Positions 60,067-64,000 of a stretch of DNA of 64,000 nucleotides are shown piece by piece; position 1 is the stretch's first letter, and the number at the start of each line of letters is the position of its first letter. A model generated the notes under the pieces. It did not search any database, had not been told where the DNA came from, and saw only the letters and a list, made by a program, of their open reading frames with translations. The DNA comes from Reyranella soli (lineage in GTDB: Bacteria; Pseudomonadota; Alphaproteobacteria; Reyranellales; Reyranellaceae): contig NZ_BKAJ01000011.1 in the NCBI RefSeq assembly GCF_007992495.1, positions 1 through 64,000 of the forward strand, in the 5' to 3' direction. The translations under genes were made by a program, and so were the position numbers.

Positions 60067-61226
60067 TTCACGAGCGCCTTGATCTCGGCCTCGTCGAGGC
60101 CGGCTTCCTGCAGGACCTTCTTCGTATGCTCGCCAAGGTCGGCGACCTTGGGCCCGCTCTGCACCGGCGAACCGGAGAAGCGGAACGGCGGCGCCGGCGA
60201 CTTGTAGCTGCCGCCACTGTCCTCGATGGTGCAGAGCGAGCCGCGATGCTCGACCTGCGCATCCTGCAGGGCCTCGGTGACGGTGAGATAGGGCGAGCAG
60301 GGCACGCCGTGCTTCTCCAGCGCGGCCACGCACTCCCTGACTGTAAGCGTCCTCGACCACGCCTCGAATTCGTCGACGAACTGGTCCCAGTTCATGCGCC
60401 GGTCGGCGTATTTCTCGAAGCGCGGATCGGTCAGCCAGTCACGCCGGCCGGCGGCCGTGGCCATGTCCTGGAAGGTGCGCTCGCTCGCCGTCGCCAGCAT
60501 GACGAAGCCGTCCTTCGCCTCGACCGGCCCGTACATCGGCCGCGACGGCATGTCGAAGTCGAACTGTGCGCGGTTGACCTCACCCAGAAGCATGCCGACC
60601 AGGGCCTCGAACATCGACACATCGACCATCTGGCCCTTGCCGGTGACGTGGCGCTGGTGCAGCGCGGCCAGAATGCCGCCCAGCGCATAGGCGCCGCTGG
60701 CATAGTCGGCGACGAAGATGCCGCAATTGTCCGGCCGCTGGCGACCCTGCTGGTAGACGAGATGCGCCATGTCGTAGCCGGTCGAAGCATGGATCACGGG
60801 CGCATAGGCCGGCCGGCCGGCGGCGGGGCCGGTCTGGCCGTAGCCCGAGATGGCGCCGTAGATGATCTTGGGATTGATCTTGGCGAGCTCGGGATAGTCG
60901 AGGCCGAGCCGTTTCATGACGCCGGGCCGGTAATTCTCGACCACGATATCGACCGTCTTCACCAGAGCCTTCACCGCCGCGATCGCCTCGGGTTTCTTGA
61001 GGTCGAGCACGATGCAGCGCTTGCCGGCATTGAGTTGGCCGAACATGGTGCCGGCGCCGTTGCGCTGCACCGGACGGCTGCGCATCAGGTCGCCCTCGGG
61101 CGATTCGATCTTGATCACGTCGGCGCCCATGTCAGCCAAGAGGCGCGTGCAGTGCGGCCCGGCGATGGTGGTCGAGAAGTCGAGCACGCGCACGCCGTGT
61201 AGCGGTCTGTTGTTCGCGTCGGTCAT
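60063..61226 (-). CDS. CaiB/BaiF family III CoA-transferase
   Basis: A 387-aa CoA-transferase. GVRVLDFSTTIAGPHCTRLL is at the N-terminus and GADVIKIESPEGD near residue 40. The nucleophile Asp is in CGIFVADYASGAYALGGILA, and the C-terminal HTKKVLQEAGLDEAEIKALV is standard. It moves CoA between acyl groups without ATP. ATG at 61226 is used; GTG at 61235 overlapping the EamA stop is possible. With the thiolase-like gene it suggests catabolism of an organic acid. Confidence 0.93.
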   Translation of the reverse strand: MTDANNRPLHGVRVLDFSTTIAGPHCTRLLADMGADVIKIESPEGDLMRSRPVQRNGAGTMFGQLNAGKRCIVLDLKKPEAIAAVKALVKTVDIVVENYRPGVMKRLGLDYPELAKINPKIIYGAISGYGQTGPAAGRPAYAPVIHASTGYDMAHLVYQQGRQRPDNCGIFVADYASGAYALGGILAALHQRHVTGKGQMVDVSMFEALVGMLLGEVNRAQFDFDMPSRPMYGPVEAKDGFVMLATASERTFQDMATAAGRRDWLTDPRFEKYADRRMNWDQFVDEFEAWSRTLTVRECVAALEKHGVPCSPYLTVTEALQDAQVEHRGSLCTIEDSGGSYKSPAPPFRFSGSPVQSGPKVADLGEHTKKVLQEAGLDEAEIKALVK

Positions 61227-61231
61227 TTCAA

Positions 61232-62137
61232 TCACCGGCCAATGAGGATGAGCACGACGCCTCCGATCACCAGGATACTGCCCAGCCATTCGCCGGCCGA
61301 CGGCCGCTCCTTGAGCACCAGATGCGAGGCGATGAAGGTGAAGACAAGCTCTATCTGGCCGACGGCGCGCACCAGCGCGGCATTCTCCAAGGTCATGGCG
61401 AGCGCCCAGCCGGCCGAGCCGAGCACGCTGAAAATGCCGACCCAGATCGACGACCGCCAGTTGACCCAGACCTTGCCGAGCTGCGGGCGGTCGCGCCGCG
61501 ACAGGTAAAGGCCCATCAACACGACCTGGATAGTGTTCATGCAGGCCAGCACGGTGATGCCGCGCACCCAGAAGTCGCCATCGGGAATGAGCTTGGAGGC
61601 TTCGCGGATGGTGCCGGCGGCGATCGCGAAGATCGCCCCCGAGAGCATGCCGTAGAGCGCGCCCTTGTGCGTGAGGTCGGCCAGCACGCTGCGCACATTG
61701 GCGAACGAGCCGCGCACGCTCAGGATCGCCACGCCGCCCAGGCAGACCATGATCCCCATCCACGCCAGCAGGTGCAGAGGCTCATGGGAGATGTAGGTGG
61801 CGAACAGTGCCACCCACACCGTCTCGGTCTTGGAATAGACCGTGCCGACCGCGTAGTTGCGCAGCGAGAAGGCGTGGATCATCAGCGACGTCGCCACGAT
61901 CTGGGCGACGCCTGCGATGGTGACCAGGCCGAGGAAGGCAAGCGTGATATGCGGCACCTGCCGGCCGGTGCCGAATACCAGGAAGGCCAGCGCCCCCAGG
62001 GCCAGCGGTGCGCCATAAAGATATCGGACGAAGTTGGCGCCATCGACGCTCAGCACGCCACGTATTTTCTGCTGCATCGTCGTGCGGATGTTCTGACACA
62101 GCGCAGCGAAGATGGTGATCGGTATCCAGAGCGGCAC
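61232..62137 (-). CDS. EamA/DMT family transporter
   Basis: A 301-aa drug/metabolite-superfamily protein with about ten TM helices in two EamA repeats (MPLWIPITIFAALCQNIRTT start, GWALAMTLENAALVRAVGQI and FTFIASHLVLKERPSAGEWL in the second repeat). GTG at 62137 follows GGGAGGAAAC. Direction and substrate are unknown; placement upstream of CaiB and thiolase genes fits transport of their substrate or product. Confidence 0.9.
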   Translation of the reverse strand: MPLWIPITIFAALCQNIRTTMQQKIRGVLSVDGANFVRYLYGAPLALGALAFLVFGTGRQVPHITLAFLGLVTIAGVAQIVATSLMIHAFSLRNYAVGTVYSKTETVWVALFATYISHEPLHLLAWMGIMVCLGGVAILSVRGSFANVRSVLADLTHKGALYGMLSGAIFAIAAGTIREASKLIPDGDFWVRGITVLACMNTIQVVLMGLYLSRRDRPQLGKVWVNWRSSIWVGIFSVLGSAGWALAMTLENAALVRAVGQIELVFTFIASHLVLKERPSAGEWLGSILVIGGVVLILIGR

Positions 62138-62188
62138 GTTTCCTCCCGGTCGCCAGTCTAAGGAATTGGCAGGTGTACGTCTGCGGCG

Positions 62189-62704
62189 TCAATTCCGCGG
62201 GTCGAGAGCGACGGCCATGAGAACTTCGTCGTAGTAGCGGCCGTTCTGCTTCAGGGCGTGGACTTCATGTCCGTAGGCGACGAATCCGCAACTGCGATAG
62301 AGCCGCTGTGCCGTTTCGTTTTCGGCGACGACGCTCAGTTGCACCAGTTCAACGCGCTCGCGCGCATGAGCGAGAACGGCTTCGACGAGGGGTTTGGCGG
62401 CGCCCGTGCCGCGTGCGCTGGGGCGAACGTACATGCCCCACAGGAAGCCCTTGTGGGCCCGCTTGTCTCCGGCCTGCGTGCGGTAGCCGGCCATGCCGAG
62501 AAGATCGCTTCCACGGAAGGCCCCGAATACATCCGCCTTCGCCAAAACCTCTTCGAATTGGGCCAGCGATTGCGAGCACTCCTGCTCGAAGGTGCTGCCG
62601 AACGCCTCCGGGGCCTGTTGAAGCGCTTCCAGCCGGATCTCCCTGAACAGGGAGGCGTCGGATGGAAGCAGTCGGCGGATCTGGATCTGGGACCTGTCTG
62701 TCAT
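62189..62704 (-). CDS. GNAT family N-acetyltransferase
   Basis: A 171-aa GNAT protein with all landmarks: IRRLLPSDASLFREIRLEAL, FLWGMYVRPSARGTGAAKPL (acetyl-CoA loop RGTGAA), LVQLSVVAENETAQRLYRSC and GFVAYGHEVHALKQNGRYYD. The terminal Tyr-Tyr-Asp-Glu pattern resembles RimI/PhnO-like small-molecule acetyltransferases. Substrate unknown. ATG at 62704. Divergent from the Bug receptor gene. Confidence 0.9.
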   Translation of the reverse strand: MTDRSQIQIRRLLPSDASLFREIRLEALQQAPEAFGSTFEQECSQSLAQFEEVLAKADVFGAFRGSDLLGMAGYRTQAGDKRAHKGFLWGMYVRPSARGTGAAKPLVEAVLAHARERVELVQLSVVAENETAQRLYRSCGFVAYGHEVHALKQNGRYYDEVLMAVALDPRN

Positions 62705-62797
62705 TCCAAACTCTATGAATCGGCAGCGACCCTGAGTAAAGTCCGGGCCGTTTTCACAGCAAGTGACCTGGCAGCGAACGCAGGGAGGAAACGAACA

Positions 62798-63784
62798 ATG
62801 TCGCGAAGAGCGATAGCACGTCGAAGGGTCGTCACGGCGGCGCTCGCGGCACCATTGCTCTCGTCGGCCGGCTGGGCGCAGGGCGCTTGGCCGACCAAGC
62901 CCATCCGCATCGTCGTGCCGTTCAACCCAGGCGGCGCGATCGACGCCCTGGTGCGCGTCATCGCCGACGGTCTGACGGCCAAGCTCGGCCAGCAGGTGCT
63001 GGTCGATCCCAAGCCCGGCGCCAATACCATCGTCGGCTCCGAGATCGTCGCCAAGGCTCCGCCCGACGGCTACACCTTCCTGATCACCACCAACTCCACC
63101 CACACCAACAACCCGTCGCTCTACGCCAAGCTGCCGTTCGATCCCGCCAAGGACCTGATGCCGGTGTCGCTGGTCTCGCTCGGCACCATTCTGGTCCTGG
63201 TCAAGGCCGACGCGCCGTTCAGCGACCTGCGCGGCATGGCCAAGTGGGTGAAGGACCTGGGACGGCCCGCCACCTACGGCAGCTGGGGAATCGGCTCGAG
63301 CGGCCATCTCTACGGCTTGATGTTCGAGCAGGCGCTGGGCGGCCACTACAGCCATGTGCCTTATCGCGGCGACGTGCCGGCCATCCAGGACGTGTCGAAC
63401 GGCACGCTCGACATCACTTGGGCCAGCCCGACCAGCGCCAAGCCGCAGATCGACGCCGGCCGCGTCAAGCCGCTCGCCGTGGCGGGGTCGAAGCGCTCGG
63501 CCTCCGTGCCCCAGCTGTCGACCTTCGCCGAGCAGCTCGTTGCCGGCTTCGACCTCAGCCTGTTCGTCGCGGCCTATGCGCCCGCCGGCACGCCGGCCGA
63601 GATCGTCGACCGCATGTCGCGCGAGATCAAAGACGTGATCAGAGAGCCTGCGGTCGCCGAGAAGCTGATCGCCCAGGGCCAGACGCCGGTCGGCTCGACA
63701 CCCAAGGAGCTCAGCGACATGCTGGCGCGCGAGACCCCGATCTGGGCCGAGCTGATCCGCCAGTCCGGCGCCAAAGTGGAGTAA
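62798..63784 (+). CDS. Tripartite tricarboxylate transporter (Bug) substrate-binding protein
   Basis: A 328-aa Bug-family periplasmic receptor. Residues 1-28 are a signal (ARRRVVTAALAAPLLSSAGW then AQG). The mature domain contains WPTKPIRIVVPFNPGGAIDA, VLVDPKPGANTIVGSEIVAK and HVPYRGDVPAIQDVSNGTLD. No TctA/TctB membrane genes are adjacent, as is common for Bug proteins. GGGAGGAAAC precedes the ATG. It is followed 2 bp later by the Rieske oxygenase gene, suggesting uptake of that enzyme's substrate. Confidence 0.93.
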   Translation: MSRRAIARRRVVTAALAAPLLSSAGWAQGAWPTKPIRIVVPFNPGGAIDALVRVIADGLTAKLGQQVLVDPKPGANTIVGSEIVAKAPPDGYTFLITTNSTHTNNPSLYAKLPFDPAKDLMPVSLVSLGTILVLVKADAPFSDLRGMAKWVKDLGRPATYGSWGIGSSGHLYGLMFEQALGGHYSHVPYRGDVPAIQDVSNGTLDITWASPTSAKPQIDAGRVKPLAVAGSKRSASVPQLSTFAEQLVAGFDLSLFVAAYAPAGTPAEIVDRMSREIKDVIREPAVAEKLIAQGQTPVGSTPKELSDMLARETPIWAELIRQSGAKVE

Positions 63785-63786
63785 CC

Positions 63787-64000
63787 ATGAGTGTCACTGA
63801 CTTCGGCTCGGCCTATGCGCGCAAGCCGCCCAACTACAACGCCAAGCTGACCGAGGTTGGCCGCGGCACGCCGATGGGCGAGCTCCTGCGCCGCTATTGG
63901 CACCCCGCGGGCATCGCCGCCGATGCCGGCGCCACGCCGCGCCCGGTGAAGGTTTTAGGCGAGGAGCTGATCCTGTTCCGCGACGGGCAGGGGCGGGCGG
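63787..64000 (+). CDS. Rieske ring-hydroxylating oxygenase, N-terminal fragment
   Basis: 71 codons are visible before the window ends. The start MSVTDFGSAYARKPPNYNAK and GTPMGELLRRYWHPAGIAAD fit the N-terminus of phthalate-4,5-dioxygenase-type Rieske proteins; the iron-sulfur motif lies beyond the edge. Two bases separate it from the Bug gene. The family call rests on the LLRRYWHP block only. Confidence 0.75.
   Translation, partial: MSVTDFGSAYARKPPNYNAKLTEVGRGTPMGELLRRYWHPAGIAADAGATPRPVKVLGEELILFRDGQGRA

Overview
This is high-GC chromosomal DNA from an alphaproteobacterium. The support is an NDUFS4-type complex I accessory protein, a PopZ/DUF2497 gene between tolC and valS, the pcm-tolC arrangement, a Zur-type Fur protein, and many CoA-thioester, family III CoA-transferase and Bug-receptor genes. 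The gene mix resembles Reyranella or related soil and water Alphaproteobacteria, but the genus is inferred and not shown. There is no rRNA, CRISPR array, integrase, transposase or prophage. The window is an ordinary, densely packed chromosome with many short operons, four tRNA genes and unusually many palindromic intergenic repeats.

Layout. 1-5.5 kb: an exported PrcB-like protein, a crotonase-family enzyme, a GcvA-like LysR regulator, a Rieske oxygenase, a DECR-type SDR and a double cold-shock-domain protein. 5.5-8.1 kb: a thiamine-precursor ABC transporter (thiZXY) behind a TPP riboswitch whose P1 helix contains the thiZ GTG start codon. 8.1-12.3 kb: small conserved proteins (DUF192, NTF2-like, DUF2237, NDUFS4-like, HTH), two methyltransferases, tRNA-Pro and tRNA-Arg. 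12.3-18.1 kb: a complete iron-uptake operon (TonB-dependent receptor, PiuC-type hydroxylase, PepSY-associated membrane protein, TonB, ExbB, ExbD) behind two tandem Fur-box-like sites. 18.1-25.8 kb: a VOC protein, an acyl-CoA dehydrogenase with a divergent LysR gene, a prolyl-oligopeptidase-like S9 peptidase, a LysE exporter with a GNAT gene, and a Tat-signal SDR divergent from a TetR gene with two matching palindromic operators.

25.9-34.6 kb: GNAT and HAD proteins, a membrane protein divergent from a second TetR gene, a DHCW-cupin/beta-hydroxyacid dehydrogenase/M81 metallopeptidase operon, an MFS exporter, hisI with a lipoprotein-like partner, and zur. 34.7-40.0 kb: a polyamine-type ABC transporter plus a PuuB-like FAD oxidase, with repeats inserted in the middle of the operon. 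40.0-46.1 kb: a DUF4336 protein in a lower-GC patch, a GST-like protein, cystathionine beta-lyase, mercaptopyruvate sulfurtransferase and an AlaX editing protein. 46.3-51.1 kb: a 14-codon mini-ORF with a strong ribosome-binding site, coupled to a LodB/QhpG-like flavoprotein, then a convergent cysK-kynU-kinase operon and a NudF-type Nudix hydrolase. 51.2-57.2 kb: tRNA-Asn, tRNA-Cys, pcm-like, tolC, popZ-like and valS. 57.2-64 kb: GNAT genes, a PhyH dioxygenase, a thiolase-like/CaiB-like/EamA operon, and a Bug-type receptor followed by a truncated Rieske oxygenase.

The most unusual signals are the mini-ORF coupled to the flavoprotein (46285-47405), the riboswitch/start-codon overlap (7969-8057), and a dispersed family of palindromes built around TCATGAT and TCTTCCGGACCGC that is nested with other repeats, including a 51-bp segment present twice, identically, in opposite orientations.
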